From: CBDAUN01 sp965214615
GTDB taxonomy: Bacteria; Pseudomonadota; Gammaproteobacteria; Arenicellales; JAJDZL01
Length of the DNA: 64,000 nt
Assembly (NCBI GenBank): GCA_965214615.1
Contig: OZ243952.1
Span: 2,852,001 to 2,916,000, forward strand
Direction of reading: 5' to 3'
Shown piece after piece: positions 17,555-26,465 of the stretch. Each line of letters opens with the position of its first letter. The first letter of the stretch is position 1. Made by a program: the position numbers and the translations under genes. Under the pieces are notes generated by a model that did not search any database, was not told the DNA's origin, and was given only the letters and a program-made list of their open reading frames with translations.

Positions 17555-18409
17555 TCATATCCGGTCGCCGGAATCAAGGTAGGGAAACATCACGCGCTGA
17601 AGACGCCGCAGCAGCACGTCGAACAGCAAGCCCAGCAGGCCAATGGTCACGATGCCCGCCATGATTTCGTCGATATGCACGAAGCGCTTGGCACGCATCA
17701 TCATCGCGCCGATGCCCGAATCGGCGGCAATGATTTCTGCGATCACCAGATAGGTCCAGCTGACTGCAAGCATTTGCCGCATCGCCGTAAGGATGTTCGG
17801 CAGCATCGCCGGCACCACCACAGTCCACAGCACTTGTCTGCGGTTGCCGCCAAGGGTCAGTGCGGAATTGATGAAGTCGGCGGGAAGCGACTTCGCATAG
17901 TCCATGATGAGCGTGATCAGAAACCACACGACGCCGATAAACAGCAAGGCCAGCTTCTGTCCTTCGCCGGCACCGAACCACATCAGCAGCAACGGTATGA
18001 ACGATGGCGCGGGCAGATATCTGAATGCCGAAACCAGCGGATTGAAAAACGCCTCGACCCTGCGAAATGTCCCCATCAGAATGCCGAGCGGCACCGCGAG
18101 CAGGCAAGCCAGGGCGAAGCTCACTACGATCCGGTAGAGACTCACCGCGATATCGTGAATGTAGTCCTTGACCGTGAACAGCTCGACAAAGCTGGCAAGA
18201 ACCTGGAACGGCCCCGGCAGCAGAACCGTGTTGGTCAGTTCCAGCACCACGGCCAGTTCCCAGATGCCGAAGAATATGATCCAGGCGGCAATGCCGAGCC
18301 GCGCGGTGGCGGCAAACGAAATCTGCCGGTTGAACTCGAAAAGGCGTGACTTGCGCCGGACAAGACCCGGCGCTGACGACCTTGCACTGTTCACACCCGA
18401 ATCAGCCAT
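17555..18409 (-). CDS. ABC transporter permease, SsuC/TauC type
   Basis: A 284-residue inner-membrane protein with six predicted helices from about residue 40 onwards and the cytoplasmic EAA loop (INSALTLGGNRRQVLWTVVV), which docks the ATPase. It is the first gene of the permease, binding protein, ATPase, hydrolase operon and is separated from the glutamine-synthetase-like gene by 139 bases on the same strand. Confidence 0.92.
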   Translation of the reverse strand: MADSGVNSARSSAPGLVRRKSRLFEFNRQISFAATARLGIAAWIIFFGIWELAVVLELTNTVLLPGPFQVLASFVELFTVKDYIHDIAVSLYRIVVSFALACLLAVPLGILMGTFRRVEAFFNPLVSAFRYLPAPSFIPLLLMWFGAGEGQKLALLFIGVVWFLITLIMDYAKSLPADFINSALTLGGNRRQVLWTVVVPAMLPNILTAMRQMLAVSWTYLVIAEIIAADSGIGAMMMRAKRFVHIDEIMAGIVTIGLLGLLFDVLLRRLQRVMFPYLDSGDRI

Positions 18410-18548
18410 TTCGAATCAGTTTGCGCTCAAATCAGACAGCAGTGTCCTCATAGCGAAGTCTGCGTCGCGGCATCGGCCCAGCCAATCAGGATGCTGAATC
18501 AATTTTTCGCACGCCTGTCAGCAGCGAGCCGATGCAAATCGCGCCGGC

Positions 18549-19964
18549 CTAGTAAAGCCGCAGGTATTCCTGGACCTCCCAGTCGGTTACGGTCTGATGG
18601 TAGCGCTCCCACTCATCAACCTTGTAGGCGATATAGGAGTTGCGCATGCCCTCTCCCATGACTTCGCAGGCCAGCTCATCTGAGCGCAGCGCCTCAATCG
18701 CGGCGCTGAGATTTCGCGGGAGGCGGCGGATGCCTGCTTCCTTGAACTCCGCTTCGGTCATCTGATAAAGGTCCCGGTCTGTCGGAGAGCCGGGATCGAT
18801 CCTGTTCGAAACGCCCTTGACCGCCGCCTTCAGGGTCATCGCAAGCCCCAGATAGACGTTCATGCACATGTCGGCTGCGCGATTCTCAATGCAGTAGCGG
18901 CTTTGCGGCAGACGAAACTGCGCCGAACGGTTGTTATGTCCGTAGGTGATATTGGTCGGAGCCCAGGTCACGGTGCCGCCTTCGAAGCCGCCGACTCTCG
19001 GTACCAGCCCGTTGTAGGAATTCACCGTCGGGCAGGCGATCGCGGTAAGCGCTTCGGCATGCTGCATCAGCCCGCCGACCGCATGGAATGCGGTATCGGA
19101 CCAGCCGGCCTCCTCCGAACCGAACAGGTTGTCCTGCGGGCTCGCGACAGAGCGGAGCGAGAAATTGATATGTGCGCCTGAACGCCAGTCTCCGGTCGTA
19201 GGCTTAGGCATGAAGGTAATGAACATGCCGTGCTTCTTGGCGATTTCCTTGAGCATGATGCGCAGAAACACCAGCCTGTCGGCCATCTCCAGCATGTTGG
19301 TATAGTGAAAGTCCAGCTCAAATTGCGAATAGGCGCCTTCGGCGACCACGTCGTGCAGATTCCAGCCGAGACCTTCGAGAGTGTCGATCATTTCCTTGAA
19401 GAAATGCATTGAATCCAGCGAATACTCCACATCGTAGCCGAATGCCTGGCGGCGCGGACGCAGCCCGTCTTGCGGGTCGTCGTCAATCGCCTTGACCGGG
19501 TTTCCATCCTCGTCGTAGCGCATCGCAATGAACTCCGGCTCGATTCCTGCGTAGCCGATGTATCCTTCGCGTTCGGCGTCGCGAACTGCGCGCTTGAGCG
19601 CCTGCCGCGGACAATGGTCGTAGGGCTTGCCCTCCCAGAACAGATCGGCAAATATGATCGCGATGCTCCTGTCCCAGGGACAGACATAGACCGCATCGAG
19701 ATCCGGCACCATGACCTGATCGGAATCCGCCGGCGTCAGTTCCGGCACATATGAAATCGAGTGGACGGCAAACTGCGGCCCCCTGCCTTTGCACAGCAGT
19801 TCAAAGTCACTCATGGGAACCGGCTTGGTTTTCGGAATGCCGAAAAGATCAATCCAGCTTGACAGTACATACTGAACGCCCTCGGCTTCAAGTTGCTTGC
19901 GCACCTCGGCGATACGCTCGTCCGACGCCAGTGCATCGTCAAAGTTTTCAATGTATGTGCTCAT
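18549..19964 (-). CDS. Glutamine synthetase family ligase (GlnT-like)
   Basis: This 471-residue enzyme has the full catalytic barrel of glutamine synthetase: YAGIEPEFIAM supplies the first metal-binding Glu, EGAYSQFELDF the second, the ammonium/ATP region GAHINFSLRS the His, and NITYGHNNRSAQFR the Arg that contacts phosphate. The N-terminus and the absence of the adenylylation-site tail separate it from housekeeping GlnA. Relatives glutamylate amines (GlnT, PuuA, gamma-glutamylanilide or N-methylglutamate-type enzymes). Placement next to an Lrp regulator, an ABC importer and a Rieske oxygenase suggests use of an amine as nitrogen source; this is inference. AAGGAG lies eight bases before ATG 19964. 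Confidence 0.87.
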   Translation of the reverse strand: MSTYIENFDDALASDERIAEVRKQLEAEGVQYVLSSWIDLFGIPKTKPVPMSDFELLCKGRGPQFAVHSISYVPELTPADSDQVMVPDLDAVYVCPWDRSIAIIFADLFWEGKPYDHCPRQALKRAVRDAEREGYIGYAGIEPEFIAMRYDEDGNPVKAIDDDPQDGLRPRRQAFGYDVEYSLDSMHFFKEMIDTLEGLGWNLHDVVAEGAYSQFELDFHYTNMLEMADRLVFLRIMLKEIAKKHGMFITFMPKPTTGDWRSGAHINFSLRSVASPQDNLFGSEEAGWSDTAFHAVGGLMQHAEALTAIACPTVNSYNGLVPRVGGFEGGTVTWAPTNITYGHNNRSAQFRLPQSRYCIENRAADMCMNVYLGLAMTLKAAVKGVSNRIDPGSPTDRDLYQMTEAEFKEAGIRRLPRNLSAAIEALRSDELACEVMGEGMRNSYIAYKVDEWERYHQTVTDWEVQEYLRLY

Positions 19965-20010
19965 TGGCGGTTTTCTCCTTGTCCTAAGGCTGTTTCGAAT
20001 TTGGCTGATG

Positions 20011-20523
20011 TCAATCCCAGTCGTACTTAAGCAGAAACTGGTTTTTAAAATTCTTCAGTCCCGACATGACCTCGCTGGATGCGATGTCAGGCTGAAGATG
20101 TATTTCCCTTTCCAGGAATTCGTGAAATTTGCGCAGATTGTTGGTGACGATTTCCACCAGAAGGTCGAAGCGGCCCGTCACCCACAGAATGTAGACCACG
20201 TCGGAAGATTCGCCGAGGCGCTTTGCGACCTTCTCTACGGAGCAGTTGGGCGCGGCCCTGATTCCGACAATCGCATCCGACTGATAGCGCACCTGGGTCG
20301 GATCAACGACGGCGACTATGCGCAAAGCACCCGCCTTTTTCATGGACTGCACCCTGTTGCGCACGGTTCCTTCGGACACATCGAGTGCTGTGGCGATATC
20401 CTTGTACGGCCGGCGGCCGTCATTGAGCAGCATTTTGACAATCTCTCGATTGAGGTTGTCGTCGATCGCGGCGATGCCGTTCGCCTTGTGTCTTACCGGG
20501 AGTGCAGATTCGGTATCCGTCAT
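20011..20523 (-). CDS. Lrp/AsnC family transcriptional regulator
   Basis: This 170-residue protein has an N-terminal helix-turn-helix (residues about 20-70, including YKDIATALDVSEGTVRNRV) and a C-terminal RAM ligand-binding domain ending near residue 160. Such regulators respond to amino acids or related amines. It sits between the glutamine-synthetase-like gene, 46 bases downstream on the same strand, and the divergent Rieske gene, so it probably controls both directions from the shared intergenic region. Confidence 0.92.
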   Translation of the reverse strand: MTDTESALPVRHKANGIAAIDDNLNREIVKMLLNDGRRPYKDIATALDVSEGTVRNRVQSMKKAGALRIVAVVDPTQVRYQSDAIVGIRAAPNCSVEKVAKRLGESSDVVYILWVTGRFDLLVEIVTNNLRKFHEFLEREIHLQPDIASSEVMSGLKNFKNQFLLKYDWD

Positions 20524-20669
20524 TGTGAAATCGCCAGATTATTTCCAATTTGAATGATTATTCTTCAATATAATACAAATATTATTGCTGAAAAATAAAT
20601 ATTTTCTTATTAAGTTGCGAATTACGTAATTTAAGGAGAATTTTATTTCTACGCTGGGAGGGTCATTCG
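20524..20669. promoter_or_regulatory. AT-rich divergent promoter region between lrp-like and Rieske genes
   Basis: The 146 bases are much richer in A and T than the flanking genes and contain repeated AATAT/ATATT blocks (20555-20615), typical of Lrp-type wrapping sites and overlapping promoters. No single operator can be defined by eye. GGGAGGG at 20656-20662 is the ribosome site of the Rieske gene. Confidence 0.5.
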
Positions 20670-21794
20670 ATGGGATTCGACGCGACGTTTCTGGAACACT
20701 TCGAAAAAGCTGGCGAAACGCGCCATGGACTGCCGGGTGCGGCGTATACCGGCGATCATTTCTTTGATCTCGAAAAGACTCACGTATTCAGGCGGCACTG
20801 GGTATTCGTGGGTTTTGCGCACCAGATGGACAAGGCCGGCGATTGCCGGCCCGTCGATGTTGCGGGGCTGCCGCTGCTTTTGGTGCGGGGCGATGACGGT
20901 ACCATTCGCGCATTTCACAATGTCTGCCGCCATCGCAACACCAAGCTGGTTGTCGCAGACGGCAATGCACCGAGAATGATCCGCTGCCCGTATCACAGCT
21001 GGAGCTACGACCTTTGCGGCGCGCTTAGGAACGCGCCCTATTTCGGCGGCGGAATCAGCGATGTGCCCGGTGATTTTCGCTACGAGGACCATGGCCTTTT
21101 GAGTGTGCACTGCCAAGTCTGGCACGACTGGGTTTTTGTCAGCCTGGCGGAGCAGGCGCCGTCGTTCGAAGAATTTCTAGCGCCGATCAAGCGGCAGCTG
21201 GGTAAAACCGATGTTGCGGATTTCAAGCCTGTCTCATTGCTGGACTTCGGTGCCGTCAAGTGCAACTGGAAGTCCCTGATGGAGAATTTCATTGAGCCGT
21301 ACCATGTCCAGTTCGTGCACAAGTCGACCACCGATCAGCCTTTGGAGGATCATTACACGCTGGCCGACGGGCGGTGCCTGGGCAGTGCGGTAGAACTGGG
21401 AGAAAGTCAATTGGCGAAGGCGCGCGAAGGCACGCTGGGAGTGACATCGCATTATCTGACCCTGTTTCCCAATTTTGTCATGGGAACCTACCAGCCGGAC
21501 CAGCTGGGGGTGCATCTGAATATTCCGCTCAATGTTGAAAGCACCTGTCAGAAGCGGGTAATATACATTCACAAGGACTCGCAAGTCAGCGACGAGCAAA
21601 TACGGCATTTGTCGGACCTTTGGCATAGCGTGCATCTGGAAGATCATGAGATGTGCGAGCGCATGCAGCAGGGACGGCAATCGCCGGCGGCGGACGCGGG
21701 CGGGATCCTGTCGCCGCACTGGGAAGACAGTCTGCGCAAATTTCAGGAACTTGTGGTCGACGCGGTTCGACCGGCATTAGCACAAACCGACTAG
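20670..21794 (+). CDS. Rieske non-heme iron oxygenase, alpha subunit
   Basis: This 374-residue oxygenase has a Rieske [2Fe-2S] domain with ligands in CRHRNTK (about residues 88-90) and CPYHSWSYD (about 106-109) and a catalytic iron domain with NFIEPYHVQFVH (about 206-217), the histidine pair of the 2-His-1-carboxylate site. It resembles the quaternary-amine group (choline, carnitine, glycine betaine, stachydrine oxygenases), which demethylates or cleaves amines, rather than ring dioxygenases. A reductase partner is not encoded here. The start is supported by GGGAGGG. A role with the glutamine-synthetase-like ligase in amine breakdown is inferred from proximity. Confidence 0.9.
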   Translation: MGFDATFLEHFEKAGETRHGLPGAAYTGDHFFDLEKTHVFRRHWVFVGFAHQMDKAGDCRPVDVAGLPLLLVRGDDGTIRAFHNVCRHRNTKLVVADGNAPRMIRCPYHSWSYDLCGALRNAPYFGGGISDVPGDFRYEDHGLLSVHCQVWHDWVFVSLAEQAPSFEEFLAPIKRQLGKTDVADFKPVSLLDFGAVKCNWKSLMENFIEPYHVQFVHKSTTDQPLEDHYTLADGRCLGSAVELGESQLAKAREGTLGVTSHYLTLFPNFVMGTYQPDQLGVHLNIPLNVESTCQKRVIYIHKDSQVSDEQIRHLSDLWHSVHLEDHEMCERMQQGRQSPAADAGGILSPHWEDSLRKFQELVVDAVRPALAQTD

Positions 21795-21807
21795 CAAGAG
21801 GTAAGCA

Positions 21808-22224
21808 ATGAGTGATCAAAAGCCAGATTTTCGGCTTGACCATGCGATGATCCGCGTGTTCGACCAGGAAAAGACTCTGGATTTCTATACGCGGATTCTT
21901 GGCATGAAGATCTTGCGTCAGAATGAGTATCCGGATGGCCGCTTTACCAACACATTTGTGGGGTATCAGGGCGAGGATGAAGGCACGACGATCGAAATGA
22001 CCTACAACTGGGATCAGGACGAACCGTACGACATGGGCAATGCCTGGGGGCATTTGGCGCTCAAGGTTTCGGATGTGTATGCGACGGCGGACTACCTGAA
22101 ATCCCAGGGCGTTGAATTCGTGCGCGAACCGGGTCCGATGAAAGGCGGCACAAGGGTGATTGCATTCATCAAGGACCCTAACGGCTACAAGATTGAGTTG
22201 AACCAGCCCATCGGTCTCGGATAA
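21808..22224 (+). CDS. gloA: Glyoxalase I (lactoylglutathione lyase)
   Basis: This 138-residue VOC-fold enzyme converts the hemithioacetal of methylglyoxal and glutathione into lactoylglutathione. The four nickel ligands expected for bacterial GloA are present: His in LDHAMIRV, Glu in TIEMTYNW, His in WGHLALKV and Glu in YKIELNQ. The central YTRILGMKILR and GPMKGGTRVIAFIKDP blocks are near-identical in pattern to E. coli GloA. It lies 13 bases after the Rieske gene with AGAGGT as ribosome site; co-transcription may reflect aldehyde stress from the oxygenase reaction. Confidence 0.93.
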   Translation: MSDQKPDFRLDHAMIRVFDQEKTLDFYTRILGMKILRQNEYPDGRFTNTFVGYQGEDEGTTIEMTYNWDQDEPYDMGNAWGHLALKVSDVYATADYLKSQGVEFVREPGPMKGGTRVIAFIKDPNGYKIELNQPIGLG

Positions 22225-22616
22225 AGATTCCGGACCGCGAGCGCTTCAGGCAGTCGAGCAGCCCGGCGGTCGCCGCAATATTCGTTCGCCCCCTGCAAGT
22301 TCGCTGAAATCAGCGCAGCAATCAGGAGGCAAGCTATTTTGCGCCAATTATTCCTACTCCAAGGATATTTTCGCGGCGGTTCAGGCGCTGCAGGATAGCG
22401 GTTGTCGAAACATCGTGGACAGCGCGGTGATTGAGGAGTTTCTGATACGATCGGTGTACGCCGAATGTGTTTCGTATTGTTTCCCTGCCGACGTGCAAAG
22501 CCGAGATTCTAGTCAAGGCAGTGGCGATTTTGCGATGCCCGAGCGACAATCAATGGTATAAATCTGTTTCGCCGCGCATCTTTGCACTGGAGGACCGGTG
22601 TTTTCGTGCAGATATT
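22225..22616. other. Spacer before tRNA-Ser, no supported gene
   Basis: One minus-strand frame (22334-22549, 71 codons) reads somewhat protein-like (HRAVHDVSTTAILQRL) but has no ribosome site and no recognisable family. Nothing else is visible. The tRNA promoter should lie in the last 60 bases. Confidence 0.35.
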
Positions 22617-22708
<92 letters not shown>

Positions 22709-22840
22709 ACAATACGCTTTGGTCAAATTGCGGTATGAAGATATTGTAATTTTTCGCGGTGTATCGGATTGAATGTTTCAGATTGATCCGCAGTGAATGG
22801 GACGTCTTGTCTCAAGATGAGTCGTTTTTCCAAGCAGATT

Positions 22841-23125
22841 TTTTTAGCAGCACTTCCTTGCGCGCTTTAAAAACTCCTGCCCTACAATTGGCATCAGCGC
22901 TACGCAATTCGTCCGGTCCTGCTTGAGACATTCTGTGAAATCCTCAGATTTGCCGGAACCTGTTGTCAGGCGGCAAACCGAATCAGAGTCGGCCAAACCT
23001 TGGGCCGCGGAAAACTCGATGTTCACTACGATGACGCACTGCCGATCAAGGATATCCGGCTCGAGTCGGCACATCGGGACTGGAAAAAAGTGATCAACTG
23101 TCCGCCCGACACTCCGGTTGCATAA
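22841..23125 (+). pseudogene. DUF4338 (DruA-like/IS-associated) gene remnant
   Basis: In one reading frame the sequence gives the DUF4338 signature: WHQRYAIRPVLLETFC, then FAGTCCQAANRIRVGQTLGRGKLD in pattern (split here for length), then LPIKDIRLESAHRDWKKV, ending at TAA 23123-23125. A TAA at 22868 interrupts the frame and everything upstream of residue pattern FLAAL is missing, so only the C-terminal third survives. DUF4338 proteins occur as passengers of IS elements and as DruA of Druantia systems. It lies 130 bases from tRNA-Ser. Confidence 0.72.
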
Positions 23126-23279
23126 TTTCCAGCTCCTTAGAACCGCGTCGCAGCGCGCCCTCCCAACGGCTCCATATAAGCAAGACGAATCATCTCGCGC
23201 GGACAAGCGAGCGCATCACGGGTTAAGGAAATGATTACACCGTCAACCCGGCGATAGCGGGCATCGCCACGGCAATCCC
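23126..23279. other. Spacer between DUF4338 remnant and parE remnant
   Basis: No gene, repeat or regulatory site is visible in this stretch. Confidence 0.35.
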
Positions 23280-23573
23280 CTAGGGTCTGAATGCCTCTGC
23301 CACGTTCTGTCGACCGAGTATTCGCATGATGGCAACCCCTGACCCTTCAGAGCGATCGTAGATTGAGTGCGAACGATAGACACAGCGCCGATACCCCAGG
23401 CGGATATGATCAATAACCGGGTATCGCTACGGGTTGTCCGCAATCTCCTGAAACCGGGATTTCAATCCATCACGATACTGTTCGGATTGGTCAATCCCGA
23501 AATGCGTTAATCCATAATGGGCAATGTCGAGCAAATCTTGTTCCGCCGCCGGAGCCAGTTCATATTCACTCAT
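23280..23573 (-). pseudogene. parE: ParE-type toxin gene interrupted by one stop codon
   Basis: Reading from ATG 23573 gives MSEYELAPAAEQDLLDIA and continues as a RelE/ParE toxin to IADNP, where TAG (23427-23429) stops it at codon 49. The frame then continues without further stops for another 48 codons (RYPVIDHIRLGYRRCVYRS, later GVAIMRILGRQNV) to TAG 23280-23282. The two halves together match a complete toxin of about 97 residues. It starts 14 bases after the ParD stop, the normal order. A sense-to-TAG change is the simplest explanation. Confidence 0.82.
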
Positions 23574-23587
23574 GCGGCGATTTGCGC

Positions 23588-23848
23588 CTAAGTCTTGCCT
23601 GCTTGTTCCCAGATTTGGTCAACAGTTTTCCTGCTGTAACCGTTTTGCTTCACGCTTTCTTCAGCTTGGACCAAGGCGGCACGCACGGCCTTGATTTGTT
23701 CAGGTGTCTCCTGTTCCCGAATCTGACGTTCCCGGATCAATTCGCGCAGAACCTCGCTTTCATTACCATAGTGGCCCGTGTCGACCTGGGCCTTGATCCA
23801 TGCATCCTGTCGGTCAGTCACAGAAATACTCTTTTTCACCATTGGCAT
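23588..23848 (-). CDS. parD: ParD-family ribbon-helix-helix antitoxin
   Basis: This 86-residue antitoxin has the N-terminal ribbon-helix-helix (VKKSISVTDRQDAWIKAQV, then YGNESEVLRELIRER) that dimerises and binds its own promoter, and a C-terminal toxin-wrapping tail. GAGGT precedes the ATG at 23848. It appears intact although its toxin partner is broken, so it may persist as a free antitoxin. An ATATAT-rich palindromic tract at 23867-23900 upstream could be its operator and promoter. Confidence 0.87.
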   Translation of the reverse strand: MPMVKKSISVTDRQDAWIKAQVDTGHYGNESEVLRELIRERQIREQETPEQIKAVRAALVQAEESVKQNGYSRKTVDQIWEQAGKT

Positions 23849-24038
23849 GGTGTTTTACCTCACGTCTGATCTATATTCATATATAGTAGAGTATTCTACT
23901 CCATGCGATTCCCAATCACTATCCAGATATTTTCCAGTCACGCCAGCACAGCTACCTTGATTCCACCGGAAATGACCCATTGCTGGCGTGATGCTTGTAC
24001 CTATCCGCGGTACTCTGCGCGTGCCGGACTCGCAGGTG

Positions 24039-24200
24039 TCAAGATGGCGCCAGGTGAGCCGGCGATGATCTTAGATGCACCTTGGCCTTCTCGGAATCGC
24101 GGTCTACATCGACCTCGGAAACCAACCAGGGAGGCTTGAGACCGAGGGCCTTGCGGTACAAATCCTTATCCTTCGTGTCAATTTGTTTTTTCGTAGTCTT
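24039..24200 (-). mobile_element. ISL3-family transposase N-terminal remnant
   Basis: The minus strand reads DTKDKDLYRKALGLKPPWLV followed by SEVDVDRDSEKAKVHL, which is the characteristic N-terminus of ISL3 transposases, before a TGA at 24039-24041. The zinc-binding part beyond is scrambled by frameshifts and stops towards 23930. No complete ends are visible. It is a dead fragment lying between the two toxin-antitoxin loci. Confidence 0.65.
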
Positions 24201-24209
24201 GCAATATAA

Positions 24210-24441
24210 ATCCGCTTTGCGGCGTACTCTGGATTTGCACGGACGGCCTCGTGCAATTTAGATCAATTGGATGCTGCTATCAATCTCAAGATGTGGATAG
24301 GCCTAGCAATCACCTAAGGCGCTCAAAGGGAAGCGTAATGGACAATGGAGCATTCGCATTGATGATCAGTGGAGGCTTTGTTTCAGGTGGTCCGAGGACA
24401 GTTCCGGGCCGACAGATGTTGAAATCGTGGATTATCACTAG
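24210..24441 (+). pseudogene. higB: HigB-type toxin gene with frameshifts
   Basis: Three successive frames join into a RelE/HigB protein: CNLDQLDAAINL (to about 24288), then DVDRPSNHL (about 24291-24317), then KALKGKRNGQWSIRIDDQWR and, further on, PTDVEIVDYH, ending at TAG 24439-24441. Single-base deletions near 24290 and 24317 explain the shifts. The N-terminus is also degraded. The stop lies 17 bases before the higA start, the usual toxin-first order of higBA. Confidence 0.78.
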
Positions 24442-24458
24442 AATTGAGGAGAACAGCT

Positions 24459-24764
24459 ATGCGTGAACCCATCCATCCCGGCGAAACATTGCGAGAGGAT
24501 CTTGACGAACTCGGAATGAGTGCGGCTGAATTGGCGCGTCAGATCGAGGTTCCAGTGAACCGCATCACCGAGATTCTTAACGGTCGGCGTTCTGTCACAG
24601 GCGATACGCCTTTGAGGCTAGGACGATACTTTGGGACTTCTGGAGAGTTCTGGCTCAATCTTCAAAAACTCTACGAACTGCGCTTGGATCAGGAAAAAAA
24701 CGGTGCAGCAATTATTCAGTTGCCGACGCTTGAATCGAGCAAGGGCTTGCGTGTAGCGAATTGA
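24459..24764 (+). CDS. higA: HigA-family antitoxin (XRE helix-turn-helix)
   Basis: This 101-residue antitoxin begins REPIHPGETLREDLDELGMS and carries an XRE-type helix-turn-helix (AAELARQIEVPVNRITEIL) followed by the conserved RLGRYFGTSGEFWLNLQ block. ATG 24459 is chosen over an upstream start because GAGGAGA lies directly before it. It is intact while its toxin is broken, mirroring the parDE locus 700 bases to the left. Confidence 0.9.
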   Translation: MREPIHPGETLREDLDELGMSAAELARQIEVPVNRITEILNGRRSVTGDTPLRLGRYFGTSGEFWLNLQKLYELRLDQEKNGAAIIQLPTLESSKGLRVAN

Positions 24765-24921
24765 CAGTGCTGTACGCTCTGTAGATCGAAAATCAGACTG
24801 AACACGAATTTCCGTTATGTACAATTTTTGTAATTGCTTAATTCGTCGTCCCTGAATAAACAATAATTCAGTGATATATCATTGTTAATAATGAATAATA
24901 TTGCTGTTTTGTTTGTTCTGT

Positions 24922-24964
24922 AATTGCCAGAAATGGTATAATTGAGCATCATTATCTGGCAATT
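24922..24964. promoter_or_regulatory. Promoter with flanking 10-bp inverted repeat before the IS5-like transposase
   Basis: AATTGCCAGA (24922-24931) and TCTGGCAATT (24955-24964) are perfect inverted copies. Between them lies TATAAT (24938-24943), a consensus -10 box. The second arm ends 12 bases before the transposase ATG. The repeat may allow hairpin formation that masks translation, or bind a repressor. Confidence 0.6.
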
Positions 24965-24976
24965 TGAAGGGTAAAA

Positions 24977-26344
24977 ATGAAGCCTCAACCACCCCAAGAT
25001 CAAGATCAGGCTGAACTGTTCCGCAACCGCCTTGACAACCAGATCAACATGGCCCATGAGTTGGTGCGCCTGTCGGCTTTGATCGACTGGCACGTGTTCG
25101 ATGCGCGTTTCGGTCAGTTGTATCATGCCGACAAAGGCTGTCCTGGAAAACCCACCCGACTGATGGTGGGTTTGCTGTATTTAAAACACGTCTATCAGAT
25201 GTCTGATGAACTGTTGGTGGAGCGTTGGCTGGAGAATCCGTACTGGCAGTACTTTTGTGGTGAGAGTTATTTTCAAACCCAATGGCCGATTGACCCGAGT
25301 TCTTTGACGCATTATCGTCAGCGTATTGGGGAACAAGGCTGTCAATGGCTGTTGCAACAGACGATTGCAGCCGGAGTTTCAAGCGGTGCGGTTCGAGAGT
25401 CGCATTTAAAGCGGGTGACAGTGGACACCACGGTGCAGGAAAAAGCGGTGAGTTTTCCGACCGACACTAAGTTGCTGAATCGTTCCCGTCAACGCTTGGT
25501 GCGACTGTGTCATCAACACGGTGTGCAGTGGCGTCAAAGTGATGCGCGTTTCGGTCCAAGGCATTTGTTTCAGGCCAACCGTTATGCCCATGCCCGGCAA
25601 TACAAGCGAATGCGTCGCCAGATTCGCAAGCTGCACACATATCTTGGCCGGGTGGTGCGCGACATTGAACGCAAGATTGCCACCGATGCACAGTTGCAGT
25701 CGGTGTTTGCCGATGAACTGGGTCTGGCCAGACGCTTGCTGGCACAAAAAAAGGACAGTTCCAACAAGCTTTACAGTCTCCATGCACCGGAGGTGGAGTG
25801 CATCAGCAAGGGTAAGGCGCACAAGCGCTACGAGTTTGGGGTCAAGGCCTCCATCGCGGTGACCAACCGCAGCAACTTCGTGGTCGGTGGCCTGGCGTTG
25901 CCGGGCAACCCGTATGAGGGTCACACCTTGAAACAAGCCTTGGACCAGGTACGTGTGCTCATTGGACAGCGCATTGAGGAGGTGTTTGTGGATCGCGGGT
26001 ATCGCGGTCATTATGAAACCGACAGTGCGGTTTACATCTCGGGACAAAAGCGCGGGGTGACGGCACGCATCCGCAGATGTCTGAAACGCCGCCAGGCGAT
26101 TGAGCCGATCATGAGTCATCTGAAACATGATGGCTGGCTGGGACGCAACCATCTGAAAGGCACTGAAGGCGACAGCATCAATGTGCTGCTCAGCTGTGCG
26201 GGACACAATCTGCGCTTGATCCTGAAACGTTTCAGGGACAGGTGTGTCCGTTTTTTTTGTCGCTCAGTTTTTCGGTGGATTATTCACCAAAAACGGTGGC
26301 TTTCAGGTGCCAATTACAGTCTTGGTGCGTTGAACGCTGCGTAA
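24977..26344 (+). CDS. IS5-family transposase (long, IS1182/IS1478-like)
   Basis: This 455-residue DDE transposase has the N-terminal DUF772 domain (MVGLLYLKHVYQMSDELLVE, later SLTHYRQRIG), the first catalytic Asp in VTVDTTVQEKAVSFPTD, the second in EVFVDRGYRGHY and the Glu in RRQAIEPIMSHLKHDGWLGR. The gene is intact, in contrast to the dead elements around it, so this insertion looks recent. I could not identify terminal inverted repeats or a target duplication by eye, so the boundaries of the element are left open. It ends about 120 bases from the DUF6527 stop. Confidence 0.9.
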   Translation: MKPQPPQDQDQAELFRNRLDNQINMAHELVRLSALIDWHVFDARFGQLYHADKGCPGKPTRLMVGLLYLKHVYQMSDELLVERWLENPYWQYFCGESYFQTQWPIDPSSLTHYRQRIGEQGCQWLLQQTIAAGVSSGAVRESHLKRVTVDTTVQEKAVSFPTDTKLLNRSRQRLVRLCHQHGVQWRQSDARFGPRHLFQANRYAHARQYKRMRRQIRKLHTYLGRVVRDIERKIATDAQLQSVFADELGLARRLLAQKKDSSNKLYSLHAPEVECISKGKAHKRYEFGVKASIAVTNRSNFVVGGLALPGNPYEGHTLKQALDQVRVLIGQRIEEVFVDRGYRGHYETDSAVYISGQKRGVTARIRRCLKRRQAIEPIMSHLKHDGWLGRNHLKGTEGDSINVLLSCAGHNLRLILKRFRDRCVRFFCRSVFRWIIHQKRWLSGANYSLGALNAA

Positions 26345-26465
26345 GACCGTCTCAGATGGCGACAACTTGACATTCATCGGCTCGAAAATCGACAAAATAT
26401 CGTTTTATTCAGGAGCGACTAATTATGCTTTAAAACCAATGCGTCCTGTTAATTCATCAATTCAG

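Noticed and set aside
22334..22549. 71-codon minus frame before tRNA-Ser as an integrase fragment
   Set aside because: It lacks the Arg-His-x-x-Arg-Tyr pattern of tyrosine recombinases and has no ribosome site.
24765..26465. Terminal inverted repeats and target duplication of the IS5-like element
   Set aside because: I compared both flanks by eye and found no convincing pair, so only the transposase gene is reported.
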